DNA of 64,000 nucleotides, from the NCBI GenBank assembly GCA_964472295.1, contig CAYYJQ010000002.1, forward strand, positions 1 through 64,000. Direction: 5' to 3'. A program made the translations under genes and the position numbers. This DNA is from JAJRZX01 sp964472295 (lineage in GTDB: Bacteria; Desulfobacterota; GWC2-55-46; JADFVP01). Positions 33,182 to 42,922 of the stretch are shown here, piece after piece. Position 1 is the stretch's first letter. Each line of letters starts with the position of its first letter. Under the pieces are notes generated by a model. That model had not been told where the DNA came from. It ran no database searches and saw only the letters and a list, made by a program, of their open reading frames with translations.

Positions 33182-35188
33182 TCAGGGTATGGAGTGATGA
33201 ACTACTGACTCACCCTGTGGCGAAATCTCAACCCAGCTGACGAACCTTCTGTTACCGTTCAATACCAGGACCCTCGGGTTGAGCACTTTGCTATTAATGG
33301 CGTTGCTTAGCTTCACGGGGCTCGTCCAGACCGCCCCGTCATACTTCATGTAATAGACCTCTCCGTGACCGTCCCTGTAGTCAACCCACGCGAGGTACAG
33401 AAAGTTGGCATCTCCGGCGGCGGTGGGATACCAGGCGTTTACGCCGCTTAGAGTGGGATGCACAGGAACAGACCACGTAAGCCCGCCATCTACAGACTTG
33501 GACATGAATATCTCCCAGGGGCCCTTCCTGTTATCTACAAAAAAGAGATAGGGCTCTGACTTAAATACCGTAACAAAAGGGGTGATGGATTGAGCGCGGT
33601 CATCGCCGATGTCAACGGGCGCACCCCAGAGAGCAGACTTAGATGGTCTGCTCATAATGTAAACGTCCCAGTCACCGGCAACTCCGTGTCTAACAAGTCT
33701 CTGATAGGCCATCACCAGGCCCTGCCCCAGATATTCGGCACTAATCCCCGCAGGAAAAGAGATCCCCTCGGCGATCACCTCTTTCTGTCTCTTAGCATTA
33801 ACATGGTAGGCATACTTTGCCTTTATGGCGCCAAACTCCTCTGTATACAGAATCGCTTTGCCTCGGCTGTCCGAGACCACGATAGGCTCGTAGACCCAGG
33901 CCGGTTTGGTGCTGGCCGTCTCTATGACGCTCTTGGCCACTATATGCTCTGAGTCCCATGTCTGGCCAAAATCAGGGCTGTTACGGTACTTGAGAGACCA
34001 GAGCCCGCCCTTAAGGTCTATCCATATCACATGGAGGCCGTCCTTGTTAACAGAAATATCAGAGAACTTTGTCATAACGCCACTGGCGCTCAACTGGAGC
34101 GACGGAGACCAGGACCTTGTGGCGTCGTCATACATTGAAAAATAGACTTCATAGACCCCGCTACTGTTGTCGCGCCAGACCTTATAGGCCTTTCCTTCAT
34201 AGGAAGCAGTACGGAGGTCTCTTAAATGGACATCAAATGTGCCAGAATAGTTAAAAAAATCTACTATGCTGTTTCCCTCTGCAAAAGGGGTCTCAAACCC
34301 CATGAGTTCACCTATCGTTGGGGCGATGTCAACATGATAGTACTGAGTGGAAACTTGCATGTTCGCCGGGGAGTCAGGTCCGAGTATCAAAAGCATAATA
34401 TCCCTGTCCCCGTCACACATGCCCGTATGGTTCTGGAAACCACCATGAGCGTTATCATGGCGTCCATGATCTGTAGTTATGATAAGGGTTGTATTGTCCT
34501 TGTAGAAGGGGTCGGTCTGGATATGGTTCCATAACTCGGCCACATAATTGTCGGCTGTCCTGATGGTATTGACATAATTGTTCCAGTCACCGCTGTGACC
34601 GCTCAGGTCTACGTCCTCGAAGTTGATAAAGAGGAGCCTCGGATGGTCTGTGTCGAGCACGGAGAGGGCCTTCTGATAGGTCTGGTCATCAGGTCCTGTT
34701 ATGGCGAGTTTTGCCGCGTAATCTATCCCGTAGCCCGGGTAGATGCTGTAATTTATCATATTAAGAGAACCTTTTCCAACGACCGCCCAGGTCTCACGCT
34801 GAGTGAGACCGAGGCCCTTTCTGGCGTACTCGAAGATCGTTGGGGTCTCGGGCCGGGCATTCATCCATCTCTCGGTGTTAGGTGCCCAATGCCATCTACC
34901 GGTAATGATATTGTAATGCCCGGGGGTAGTATACGTAGCGAAAACGTTCTTGAAATTTGTAAAAGCAGTCCCCTGCGGACGGAGCTCGCCCCATATGCGC
35001 GGTATATAGGGATGTGTTACTTCTCCCGGGTTAAAGCGGTACTTCAAGGCCTCTGTATTCCTGAGCCCATCAATGGTAATGACTATGACGTTTCTGGTGG
35101 TATAGGCAAGGGCACGATGCGAAAGCCCCAGGGTGAGGGTCAGGAAGAGAAGAAAGACTGACAAGTATCTCGATATGGATAGCCGCAA
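33182..35188 (-). CDS. Exported AP-fold hydrolase fused to a beta-propeller
   Basis: 668 residues. Signal peptide (to about residue 28). Residues ~33-310 form an alkaline phosphatase-superfamily domain: VIVITIDGLRNTEAL with the first metal Asp, a Thr-rich nucleophile segment TYTTPGHYNIITG, DVDLSGHSGDW, TTDHGRHD with metal Asp-His, and the late YYHVDIAPTIGELMG. The remaining ~350 residues hold sialidase/BNR-like repeats (SPDFGQTWDS, SVDGGLTWSVP) that should form a propeller. TTG start after GGGG. Unlike the other AP-fold proteins here it is exported. Substrate unknown; could be a phospho- or sulfo-ester on glycans. Confidence 0.85.
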   Translation of the reverse strand: MRLSISRYLSVFLLFLTLTLGLSHRALAYTTRNVIVITIDGLRNTEALKYRFNPGEVTHPYIPRIWGELRPQGTAFTNFKNVFATYTTPGHYNIITGRWHWAPNTERWMNARPETPTIFEYARKGLGLTQRETWAVVGKGSLNMINYSIYPGYGIDYAAKLAITGPDDQTYQKALSVLDTDHPRLLFINFEDVDLSGHSGDWNNYVNTIRTADNYVAELWNHIQTDPFYKDNTTLIITTDHGRHDNAHGGFQNHTGMCDGDRDIMLLILGPDSPANMQVSTQYYHVDIAPTIGELMGFETPFAEGNSIVDFFNYSGTFDVHLRDLRTASYEGKAYKVWRDNSSGVYEVYFSMYDDATRSWSPSLQLSASGVMTKFSDISVNKDGLHVIWIDLKGGLWSLKYRNSPDFGQTWDSEHIVAKSVIETASTKPAWVYEPIVVSDSRGKAILYTEEFGAIKAKYAYHVNAKRQKEVIAEGISFPAGISAEYLGQGLVMAYQRLVRHGVAGDWDVYIMSRPSKSALWGAPVDIGDDRAQSITPFVTVFKSEPYLFFVDNRKGPWEIFMSKSVDGGLTWSVPVHPTLSGVNAWYPTAAGDANFLYLAWVDYRDGHGEVYYMKYDGAVWTSPVKLSNAINSKVLNPRVLVLNGNRRFVSWVEISPQGESVVHHSIP

Positions 35189-35246
35189 GATTAACCCCTG
35201 GCTTCAGATATGATAGACACGTTGAGAGCGCCCGGGTATTTCATAA

Positions 35247-35283
35247 GGGACCTCTCCTTAATTCAGGGACGAATTAAGGAGAA
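35247..35283 (+). repeat. Solo hairpin 5 of the multi-hairpin element
   Basis: GGGACCTCTCCTTAATTCAGGGACGAATTAAGGAG... carries perfect 11-bp arms (CTCCTTAATTC and GAATTAAGGAG) around the same AGGGAC loop as copies A and B. The arm sequence differs from copy B but pairing is kept. Lies between two secreted-protein genes. Confidence 0.7.
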
Positions 35284-35367
35284 ACCAACCTTTAGAGACA
35301 GCAAGAGGAGTATGCTTACGAATTAAAGAGTCCTCTATTCATAAAGCCGCCTCCATGCCTTGTTGAA

Positions 35368-37776
35368 TCATTGAACTACATCAATGGCGTCCAGGGGCAC
35401 AACTCCTCCGCTGGACAGGGGGTTCCTGCTCCCGCTTACCTCAATCCTCAGCGTATGCGTCCCAGCCGTTGGCCCGGAATACTCAAAGACCGGGACAGAG
35501 ACCCTTGACGTTGGTGAATAAAGGTCAACAGACTGAACAAATACATCATCAACAAATACATCGGCTATCCCGTGGCTGGGGCCCATGGCTGACATCCAGC
35601 GTACAAGCCTCCCATAGAACTGGAATTGCATATAGTTTCCCGTATGGCTGGAAAACTTTAGTGTTCCGCCGCTCAAGGCAGGGTCGTCATGGTCGTTCCA
35701 TTGTCCTTTATAGTATATGAGGTCACTGCTTTCTTCATAACGGTTAAGGTACTGTACGCCGCTCCAGGTGGCGCCACCATCGAGTGACCTGAAAAGCCCT
35801 TTGTAAGTGCCTGCGAAGATGGTTCCGTCAACTGCGAAGTTCGGCGATAGCTCTATGCACCTTACCATGTTAGGTAATAGTCCCGTACTGCTGAGACTCC
35901 AGCTAGCGCCACTATCAGTACTCTTGTAAACCCCTCCCACAAGCGTGCCGGCAAATACCACATGGTCCTTAAGATAATTCGGTGAGAGTGCGAGGGCGTT
36001 AACCGTACTGTATGGCAGGCCGTTATTCATGGCAACCCAGGTCTGCCCATCGTCAGTGGACCTGAATACCCCGTCTCCTGATGTGCCGATAAATATGGTT
36101 CTGTCCAGGGAGTAGGATGGCGAGAGGCCTATCACCTCTGCGGACACATGCTCTATTCCCAGATTGACGGCAATCCATGAATTCCCACGGTCGCTCGACT
36201 TGTATATGCCCCGTCTCGTGACGCTGACAAAGACCGTGCCGTCTCTTGCGTAGTCCGGCGATACGGCAATCGCCCTTATGCCGGGATTGGGCGGCAGACC
36301 GGTATTCGCCTGGGTCCACGTTACTCCGCCGTCTACTGAGCGGAAGACCCCCTCACCGTACTCCGATGAGGCGAAAACAGTCTGGTCAACAAAAAAGTTT
36401 GGCGACAACTTGAGCTGGCGCGCATATAACGTGGAGCCTGGTCTCAAGGGATAAAAGTTCCACGTCCCACCCCCGTCTACTGTCTTGTAAACGCCGAGGT
36501 CTGTGCCGAGGAGCACTGTCCTGTCAAGGATATAGGCAGGGGAAATATCAATGGGGTCGATATAGGTATTGGTAATTGTCTTGTTTTTAACCCTCCACGT
36601 CTCGCCATGGGTAGTCGACTTCAAGACGCCCCCCCCGTATGTTCCGGCAAAGACCGTTCCGTCCAGGGCATATGTGGCTGATACGGCGATGGAACGGTTC
36701 GTGGTCTGGGGAATAACGTTGGCGGAGAGCCAGATGTTGCCCTGTGTGTTTGAATAAAAGAGACCTTCAAAGGTGGCGATGTAAAGGGTTTTATCAGAGA
36801 GATAGGCAGGTGATATCTCTATATCTCTAAAGTGGAAAGTCGTCTGAGGCGAGAGGTGCTGGAGGCCGTTGTTCAGTTCCTGCCAGGTAGCGCCGCCGTC
36901 TTTGGAGCGAAAGACGCCGGAGCCCTGGGAGATGCAAAACATATGGCTATTGGGGGCAACCTCCACGTCACTGATATTAAGGTCTGGAAGCCCGGTATTT
37001 ATGGCCGACCAGGTACTTCCATCATCAATGCTCTTGAATACACCACCGCCTATGGTAGAGGCCACAACCGTGTGAGTTGTAAGATAAGACGGTGAGACCG
37101 CAACAGAGGTGACATCGAGGCTTGTCAACCCTATATTTACAGTACTCCAGCTACCCCCGGTATCGATGCTTTTGTATATTCCGTACCCCTGCACCGAGAC
37201 GAAAACCGTAAAGGCCGCGCCGTAGGTAGTGCCGAGCTCTATCGCGGTAACAGCGCCGGCGCCGGCGCCGGTATTTAACGAGGTCCACGTCTGCCCGCCA
37301 TCAATGGACTTGTATACAAGCCCCCCATCGGTTCCGAGGAAGAGGGTCCGGTCTATTGAGAATGAAGGAGAGATTGCCAGCGCCGTAACGCTCGGAGTCC
37401 CTATGCCGTTGTTGCTGGCGGTCCATGACTCCCCGCCGTCAGTGGAGACGTATACACCGGAAACGGTCCCGGCGAAGATGATTCCGTCAGTCGTGAAATC
37501 AGGTGAAAAAACAGCGGCCTGAACCTTTATGTTCGACATGGGGTCTGTAGGCGGATAAAAACTCATACCCCCGTCCACGGACTTGAAGAGCACGTTCTTC
37601 TCATCGAGATCGATAAGGAGAGTGCTGTCTGAGGCGAAAGCAGGGCTTAGCGCCACTATACTAATGGGGTCATGAGGCTGATGCGCAAAGGCACCTGTGG
37701 GAAAGAGCCCTACCATCCCAAGACATAAGGAAAGAACAATACACCCTATTAACCTTCTCAAATCCATCTTCAACAT
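35368..37776 (-). CDS. Secreted Asp-box (BNR/VPS10-like) beta-propeller protein
   Basis: 802 residues. Signal peptide ending near residue 31 (TGAFA). About fourteen repeats of roughly 47 residues follow the pattern ISPSYxxDxTVFxGT...GVYKSTDGGxTWxxxNxGL, with Asp-boxes such as STDGGESWT, SIDGGQTWT and SVDGGVTWT, the layout of sortilin/Ycf48-type multi-bladed propellers. The last ~125 residues (GTLKFSSHTGNYMQFQFYG, GIADVFVDDVFVQSVDLYS, GTHTLRIEVSG) resemble a galactose-binding-like carbohydrate-recognition domain. No catalytic residues of sialidases were found, so a binding or structural extracellular role is likely. ATG start. Probable T2SS cargo (inference). Confidence 0.88.
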   Translation of the reverse strand: MLKMDLRRLIGCIVLSLCLGMVGLFPTGAFAHQPHDPISIVALSPAFASDSTLLIDLDEKNVLFKSVDGGMSFYPPTDPMSNIKVQAAVFSPDFTTDGIIFAGTVSGVYVSTDGGESWTASNNGIGTPSVTALAISPSFSIDRTLFLGTDGGLVYKSIDGGQTWTSLNTGAGAGAVTAIELGTTYGAAFTVFVSVQGYGIYKSIDTGGSWSTVNIGLTSLDVTSVAVSPSYLTTHTVVASTIGGGVFKSIDDGSTWSAINTGLPDLNISDVEVAPNSHMFCISQGSGVFRSKDGGATWQELNNGLQHLSPQTTFHFRDIEISPAYLSDKTLYIATFEGLFYSNTQGNIWLSANVIPQTTNRSIAVSATYALDGTVFAGTYGGGVLKSTTHGETWRVKNKTITNTYIDPIDISPAYILDRTVLLGTDLGVYKTVDGGGTWNFYPLRPGSTLYARQLKLSPNFFVDQTVFASSEYGEGVFRSVDGGVTWTQANTGLPPNPGIRAIAVSPDYARDGTVFVSVTRRGIYKSSDRGNSWIAVNLGIEHVSAEVIGLSPSYSLDRTIFIGTSGDGVFRSTDDGQTWVAMNNGLPYSTVNALALSPNYLKDHVVFAGTLVGGVYKSTDSGASWSLSSTGLLPNMVRCIELSPNFAVDGTIFAGTYKGLFRSLDGGATWSGVQYLNRYEESSDLIYYKGQWNDHDDPALSGGTLKFSSHTGNYMQFQFYGRLVRWMSAMGPSHGIADVFVDDVFVQSVDLYSPTSRVSVPVFEYSGPTAGTHTLRIEVSGSRNPLSSGGVVPLDAIDVVQ

Positions 37777-37799
37777 GATAATCCTTCTCTTACCAGGAC

Positions 37800-40046
37800 C
37801 TAAGGCTGAATGGTGAATGCAAAGTGCCCTTCATTCCATACCCTTGAGTAAGACCCTACAAAAGCGTTATAGGTGTAATTAGACGTGCCTGCGCCTAATG
37901 GTATATCGTGACTCATTACCTTGCTGATAGACGAATGGGCCTTTATGGTAAGCGGAACAGGATCAATGAACTCACCCGCCGCCGGATACTTCGTACCATT
38001 GGGCAAGGTTATGTTGGTCCAGTAATCAAAGGTCAGGTCAACATTTGAGTCGTTAGTAAGAGTGAGGAGGTATTTTAGCTTGCCTCCCAAGGGGACAGCA
38101 ACACTTTCGGGTGTCAAGGTCATGGTCACGCTCGGTTCGGTCAGGGTCAGGAGGTTGTCCGCCGCAACATTATAGAGCGTCTGCATAATTCCGCTTGGCC
38201 ACCTTACTGTAAGCGAATCCACTGTCTGGCTTGTGCCAAGGCCAAAGTGTATGATCTGAGAATTTTGCGAAAAACGCGAAGCCCCGCCGGTCTGTTGCCT
38301 TGTAGCTGTTCTGGCTCCAATAGTTGCCCTGACCGTAGCGCCTACGGAATCACGGTTATCAACCGAGCCCACGAGTTTGACCTTGAGCCAGTGGTTGAGG
38401 TTTCCATTATTGTGATAAAGGAGGTGGGGGCCGAAACTGAAAGGGGCCATGCCGAAACCGTTAGCGACAAAGATGTCCATAAAGCCATTATTGTCATAGT
38501 CGCCGATAGCGGCGTTCTCTCCCCTGCCGCCCACATTCGCCTCGACGCCGCTTAATGCGGCGACCTCGGTAAAGGTCTTGTCTCCGTTATTCATGTACAG
38601 GGTGTTGGGCGCGTTGAAGATATGGTCGAGATTAACGACATAGAGGTCGAGATACCCGTCATTGTCAAAGTCGGCCCAGTTCGCCGAGATGCTGACAGAA
38701 AGGTCTGCCGTGTTGGAGGCCGCTGATACGTCGGTAAAGGTTCCGTCTCCCATGTTTTCAAAGAGAATATTGGGGAATAACTTGAGACTGAACATATCGA
38801 AGTTAAAGGGCGTAACAGAAGTTATCGCACCGCCGCTCTTGATAATGCCGGTAAAACTCTCGCCAGAACGGGTAGAAACTGTCGTGCTCCTAAGGTACCA
38901 CGTCCCGGCCTCTTCCCAGACGTAGTACGCTGTCTCGGCGCCAGGTGTATAGGCGGGTTTACCGTGAACCTCGGGAGACCATGACGCCACAGTGAAGGGC
39001 ATGGACGCCGGATGGACCCCGCTTGCGCCGATGTAGACCTGTGAGGGGTCCACACGCACCTGAAAATTAGATATGTCAAATGTAACGGCAGTGCCGGTGG
39101 TCGTAAAATCTACGCCCTTCTCGTCCCCCCCGAAGACATCGGTCATGAAATATATGCCACTGCCGTCCCATTGAATGGTGTCATTTTCGGCGCCCCGTGC
39201 AAGGTATAGATCCATATCGCCGTCATTGTCATAGTCTCCCCATGTAAAATCCTGGGCGTAGAATTGCCCACCAAGACCTGCGGCGTCAGTTACGTCCGTG
39301 TAAACTCCGCCGCCGTCATTTCGAAAGAGCATTACCCTGTCTCGGGACTGGAGGTAAATGTCCATTAGGTTGTCATTGTTGTAATCAACGGCAGTGCCCA
39401 TGATGGCGCCCATGGCGCTCAGGCCAAGAGAGGGGCCCACGTCCGTAAATGTATCGTCTCCGTTGTTCCTCATGAGCGTGGAAGGGTATCCGGTAAGTCT
39501 CTCACTACAGAGATACAAGTCAAGGCGTCCATCGAGGTCGTAATCAACCCAGAAACCTCCTCTTGACCGGGCGTGCGGCACGTCCAGACCAGCAGTAACG
39601 GCAATCTCCTCGAAGAGGCCTGTGCCGAGGTTTTTGTAAAGCTTGTTACGGCCCCCACCCTGTGACCGGTTACCCCCCTGGGCCTGAAAAAGGTCTTCAA
39701 AACCATCGTTGTTGTAGTCGCCCCAGACCGCGCCGTGAAAGTCGCCCACAGGGACGATACCGTAACTATCGGCCACGTTCTGAAAGGTAAGGTCACCAAG
39801 GTTCATAAAGAGCGCTGGCGGGGTCTGCACGTCGGCATGTTGCAACGAATAGTGGTGATTCCCGATATATATGTCCTCGAGGCCGTCGTTGTTTACATCT
39901 CCCCAGGAGACTCCCCATGTGGGTGATACCTGGCTTACTCCTGCCTGGGCCGACACCTCTGTAAAAGAGGTCTGCGCCGAGGCCTGACCGCTGAACACAC
40001 TTAAAGAAAGAATAATAATCGCCAGTATTGGAATAATTTTTTTCAT
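37800..40046 (-). CDS. Secreted FG-GAP/VCBS repeat protein with ASPIC/UnbV domain
   Basis: About 748 residues from ATG 40046, chosen because it begins the signal peptide MKKIIPILAIIILSLSVFSG; the frame runs 14 codons further up to a GTG. FG-GAP/VCBS repeats with calcium-loop signatures (DVNNDGLEDIY, DYNNDGFEDLF, DYDLDGRLDLY, DYDNDGDMDLY, DFDNDGYLDLY, DYDNNGFMDIF) should form an integrin-like propeller. An ASPIC/UnbV domain follows (NHWLKVKLVGS, QIIHFGLGTSQ, LTVRWPSGIMQTL). The C-terminal ~110 residues start VTMTLTPESVAVPLGG and end FTIQP, related to the tail of the S8 protease at 29690. Extracellular, calcium-dependent fold by family. Confidence 0.9.
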   Translation of the reverse strand: MKKIIPILAIIILSLSVFSGQASAQTSFTEVSAQAGVSQVSPTWGVSWGDVNNDGLEDIYIGNHHYSLQHADVQTPPALFMNLGDLTFQNVADSYGIVPVGDFHGAVWGDYNNDGFEDLFQAQGGNRSQGGGRNKLYKNLGTGLFEEIAVTAGLDVPHARSRGGFWVDYDLDGRLDLYLCSERLTGYPSTLMRNNGDDTFTDVGPSLGLSAMGAIMGTAVDYNNDNLMDIYLQSRDRVMLFRNDGGGVYTDVTDAAGLGGQFYAQDFTWGDYDNDGDMDLYLARGAENDTIQWDGSGIYFMTDVFGGDEKGVDFTTTGTAVTFDISNFQVRVDPSQVYIGASGVHPASMPFTVASWSPEVHGKPAYTPGAETAYYVWEEAGTWYLRSTTVSTRSGESFTGIIKSGGAITSVTPFNFDMFSLKLFPNILFENMGDGTFTDVSAASNTADLSVSISANWADFDNDGYLDLYVVNLDHIFNAPNTLYMNNGDKTFTEVAALSGVEANVGGRGENAAIGDYDNNGFMDIFVANGFGMAPFSFGPHLLYHNNGNLNHWLKVKLVGSVDNRDSVGATVRATIGARTATRQQTGGASRFSQNSQIIHFGLGTSQTVDSLTVRWPSGIMQTLYNVAADNLLTLTEPSVTMTLTPESVAVPLGGKLKYLLTLTNDSNVDLTFDYWTNITLPNGTKYPAAGEFIDPVPLTIKAHSSISKVMSHDIPLGAGTSNYTYNAFVGSYSRVWNEGHFAFTIQP

Positions 40047-40108
40047 GAATAAACGAAGACCCATCTTATACAACCCCACGAAGTCCACATAATAACCAAC
40101 AAGGTTAT

Positions 40109-40255
40109 GGAAGGTCTCTTTAATTCAGACTTTCCAACGGTGAAAATATGCGCCGCCATCTTCAAGGTTTGTCAGCCCTTGAAAATGCAAAAAAACCGCG
40201 TTTTTTTGCATTTCATCTCCCCTTATTTCAAGGACGAACTAAGAGGAGGTTCCCT
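40109..40255 (+). repeat. Multi-hairpin element, diverged copy C
   Basis: 147 bp in copy A orientation. Starts GGAAGGTCTCTTTAATTCAG then ACTTTCC (H1), keeps TTGAAAATG and an A-rich/CCGCG/T-rich H4 (GCAAAAAAACCGCGTTTTTT), an AAGGAC loop in a worn H5, and the same end GAGGTTCCCT. The middle differs from copies A and B. Lies in the leader of the FG-GAP protein gene. Confidence 0.7.
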
Positions 40256-40260
40256 ATATT

Positions 40261-40286
40261 AAAAAAACAATGTAGCCATATGCTAC
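40261..40286 (-). terminator. Possible terminator of the exopolysaccharide operon
   Basis: On the minus strand GTAGC-ATATG-GCTAC is followed by ATTG and seven T (complement of A run 40261-40267). The stem is only 5 bp, so it is weak, but it is the only such signal between the last glycosyltransferase gene and the next gene. The rest of the 399-nt gap (40047-40487) holds element copy C and nothing else recognised. Confidence 0.4.
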
Positions 40287-40487
40287 GGCATTATACATAA
40301 TTTCAAGATATTTTGCAAGCCGTTGCCCCATGGAGGGAAGGCATCATTAACCATATTTTACAGGCCCCTCCAGTAGCCCATGACCTGAACCTGGTTTACG
40401 CTACGATAGAACCCATGGCCAAACAGGGACCTTCAAAATGGAGAGTTTCCCATGATTTTCCTGAGTCGTACAACATCTCCCTTCGTA

Positions 40488-41651
40488 TCATCCTCTTGCG
40501 GCCATATCATACACCCTCAGTATATTCTCCATCATGGTATGGACCGAAAACCTATCTTCTACGAAGCGCCTTCCCTCTTCTGCAAGCCTCTTTCTAAGAG
40601 CAGGCTCGCTTAATAGTCTCAAGATGGCCTTGCCGAGTCCCTGCTCATCACCTGCCCTCACAAGCAGTCCCGTCTTCTCGTGTATTACGGTCTTACTGAT
40701 TTCGTCTACGTCTGTTGCCACAACGGCCTTTTCATGGGCCATGGCCTCTACGAGCACGAGACCCTGACTCTCAGTGGAAGAACATAGCACCAAAATGTCC
40801 ATGGCACTGTACACGGCGTCCATGTCGTTACGCCAGCCCGTGAAGACAACGCTATCGCCCATGCCGAGCTCGGCGGCGAGCCTCTTAAGGCCCCCCATCA
40901 GCGCTCCATCGCCTACTACGAGAAAACGCGCATCCGCCTTGGCCTTAAGCACCCCGGCGGCCGCCCGGAGGAAGTGGTCGTGGTTCTTCACCGGGACCAT
41001 CCTTCCTACGATAGCCACAACAGGTGCCCCTGCGCTGATGTCAAACTCTCTCCTAATGTCTGAAGACTCATCCCCAGCACCGGCCTCGGGAAGGAGTATG
41101 CCGTGAGGTATGGTCTCGATCTTCTCCTCACCCACCCCCTGCTCGATGAGCCTTTTCCTTATGCCCCCAGAGACGGCGATAAACTTCTTTGTAAACCCGG
41201 ACATGAGCCTGTCGACCTGAAAAAACAACCTTGCGCCAAGGGGGCTCTTCTCAAGCCCGGCGAGTTCGTCTATCATGTAACTGTGCATGGTGGTAACAAC
41301 GGGAACACCTGCAAGCCTCGCCGAGAGCCTCCCGTAAAAATTGCTGTTTATGGTATGCGTGTGCATCACATCTATCCGGTTTCTCTTAAGATAGATGTAC
41401 AGCCTCGCCACAAGGGCAGGGTCCAGGGGCATGTATTTGGGTATCAGTTCATAGGGTACTCCAAGGTCCTCGGCCACACGCTGACCCGGACCGGGTATGA
41501 AAAAAACCACCCTGACGTCGGCCCTTTCACGGGCCTCCCTGGCAAGCGTCAGGACATGGGTAAGGGCCCCACCGCCCTGGGCGTCTATAAGGCAGGCTAT
41601 CCTGAGTCTTCTCCCGCGCCCTCCTCTCCTGGTTCCCGCCCTTGTCCTCAA
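40488..41651 (-). CDS. Glycosyltransferase family 4 (GT-B)
   Basis: 387 residues. The N-terminal acceptor domain has LRIACLIDAQGGGALTHVLTLA and HTHTINSNFYGRL. The C-terminal donor domain has IVGRMVPVKNHDHFLRAA, VFTGWRND and the E-x7-E motif ESQGLVLVEAMA. Cytosolic, retaining transferase using a nucleotide sugar; probably adds one sugar of the repeat unit made by this locus. The predicted start is TTG 41651 with an AGAGGAC site; the first 15 residues are Arg/Gly-rich. Last gene of the long minus-strand polysaccharide cluster, 76 nt after the GT2 gene. Confidence 0.93.
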   Translation of the reverse strand: MRTRAGTRRGGRGRRLRIACLIDAQGGGALTHVLTLAREARERADVRVVFFIPGPGQRVAEDLGVPYELIPKYMPLDPALVARLYIYLKRNRIDVMHTHTINSNFYGRLSARLAGVPVVTTMHSYMIDELAGLEKSPLGARLFFQVDRLMSGFTKKFIAVSGGIRKRLIEQGVGEEKIETIPHGILLPEAGAGDESSDIRREFDISAGAPVVAIVGRMVPVKNHDHFLRAAAGVLKAKADARFLVVGDGALMGGLKRLAAELGMGDSVVFTGWRNDMDAVYSAMDILVLCSSTESQGLVLVEAMAHEKAVVATDVDEISKTVIHEKTGLLVRAGDEQGLGKAILRLLSEPALRKRLAEEGRRFVEDRFSVHTMMENILRVYDMAARG

Positions 41652-41727
41652 ACCCGTCCTCTATTGATATATGCAGACATGCACGCGCCGCGCTAAAAAC
41701 CCCACCAACGCCCCCTTGGGCGCCCCC

Positions 41728-42909
41728 TTACATCCTCTCGGTCTTGACCCACTTCTTGCCGCTTCCGAGCAAACTCTCGAAGACCATGGCCAGCCTCTGC
41801 ACGAGAAAGAGCGGCGCGTAGACAAGATTCACGTAAACCCTGAAGCTCGCGTGCGCTATCATGAGGCCCGAGAGGGTATATATCGTTAGTCCTCCCGCCA
41901 GCGCCGTCCAGACGCAGAACCATGTGTCAATGCCATTGTAAAATAAGAGGAGGTACATGACGTAGAAGAAGTAAGTGGCCCCTGCGTAGAGGAGGTAGGG
42001 TGGAATTATGAGTTCAAGTACTGCGTCAAGGCAGGCGGGGCTCAGCTCTCTTAACCCCTTTGCAAGTAGCAGGGGGACGTACTTGTTACGGAGTTTGTAC
42101 TTCCCTACGTCCCAGCGCGACCTCTGGGTATGGTACGACTTAATCCTTGAGGGCATCTCGGCCCATACCTTTGTCTCCGGCGCGAAGACTACGGGAACAT
42201 CTTCAAGGAGGAGCTGGAGCTGATATTCGAGGTCTTCTGATATGGAGAAGGCACGCCAGCCGAAACGCTCTATTATCTCTCTTGTAATGCACATGCCGTT
42301 CCCGAGGAGGTTTACGCTGAAGCCGAGGCGGCTCCGTCCCCTGTACTTCAGGTTTCTGCTTATGGCGAAACCAAGAAAGGTAAGGCTCGCCATGGGGGAA
42401 CTTGCGGGTTTGAGCACATCGTAATATGCCTGCACGACCCTGGCCCCTCCGGCAAGGTACCCATTCATGACATTCAGGATATTGGGGTCTACAATAGTAT
42501 CGGCATCTACTATTATGAAGGCGTCGGAGCCGTGGGTCTTGAGTATTTTCTTGAAGGCCCACTCAAGGGCCTGCCCCTTTCCGGGGTTGGCCCTGTCATG
42601 TCTTTCGAGGCACTCAAGCCCCGCGCCCTTTACTATCTCCACTGTCCTGTCGTCGCAGTTATCGGCCACCACGAGAACCCTGTACAGGTCCTTCGGATAG
42701 GAGATATTACCAAGGCTCTGAAGGGTATCACCTATGACGCTTTCTTCATTATGGGCGGGTACTATTATTGTATATCTCTTCTTGGGTGCGTCCCCCCTCT
42801 GCCGGGCAGACCCAGGCCAGAACCCGGCTACGGCCAGGAATACGTAGTAGAGGAGGAAGAGAGAGAATATCGCCCCTATGCCAAGCACTATGAACTCGAT
42901 GACGAACAC
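41728..42909 (-). CDS. Membrane glycosyltransferase family 2
   Basis: 393 residues. An N-terminal membrane helix (FIVLGIGAIFSLFLLYYVFLAV) is followed by the GT-A catalytic domain: IIVPAHNEESVIG, VVADNCDD, the metal-binding IIVDADTIVD and the QxxRW-like motif TQRSRWDVGK. Two or three C-terminal membrane helices follow (ATYFFYVMYLLLFY, WFCVWTALAGGLTIYTL). The QxxRW motif is the mark of processive or lipid-linked GT2 enzymes such as chitin and cellulose synthases and related EPS transferases. GTG start behind AGGAGGAAG. Part of the exopolysaccharide operon. Confidence 0.92.
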   Translation of the reverse strand: MFVIEFIVLGIGAIFSLFLLYYVFLAVAGFWPGSARQRGDAPKKRYTIIVPAHNEESVIGDTLQSLGNISYPKDLYRVLVVADNCDDRTVEIVKGAGLECLERHDRANPGKGQALEWAFKKILKTHGSDAFIIVDADTIVDPNILNVMNGYLAGGARVVQAYYDVLKPASSPMASLTFLGFAISRNLKYRGRSRLGFSVNLLGNGMCITREIIERFGWRAFSISEDLEYQLQLLLEDVPVVFAPETKVWAEMPSRIKSYHTQRSRWDVGKYKLRNKYVPLLLAKGLRELSPACLDAVLELIIPPYLLYAGATYFFYVMYLLLFYNGIDTWFCVWTALAGGLTIYTLSGLMIAHASFRVYVNLVYAPLFLVQRLAMVFESLLGSGKKWVKTERM

Positions 42910-42922
42910 CTACCGCTTCCTC

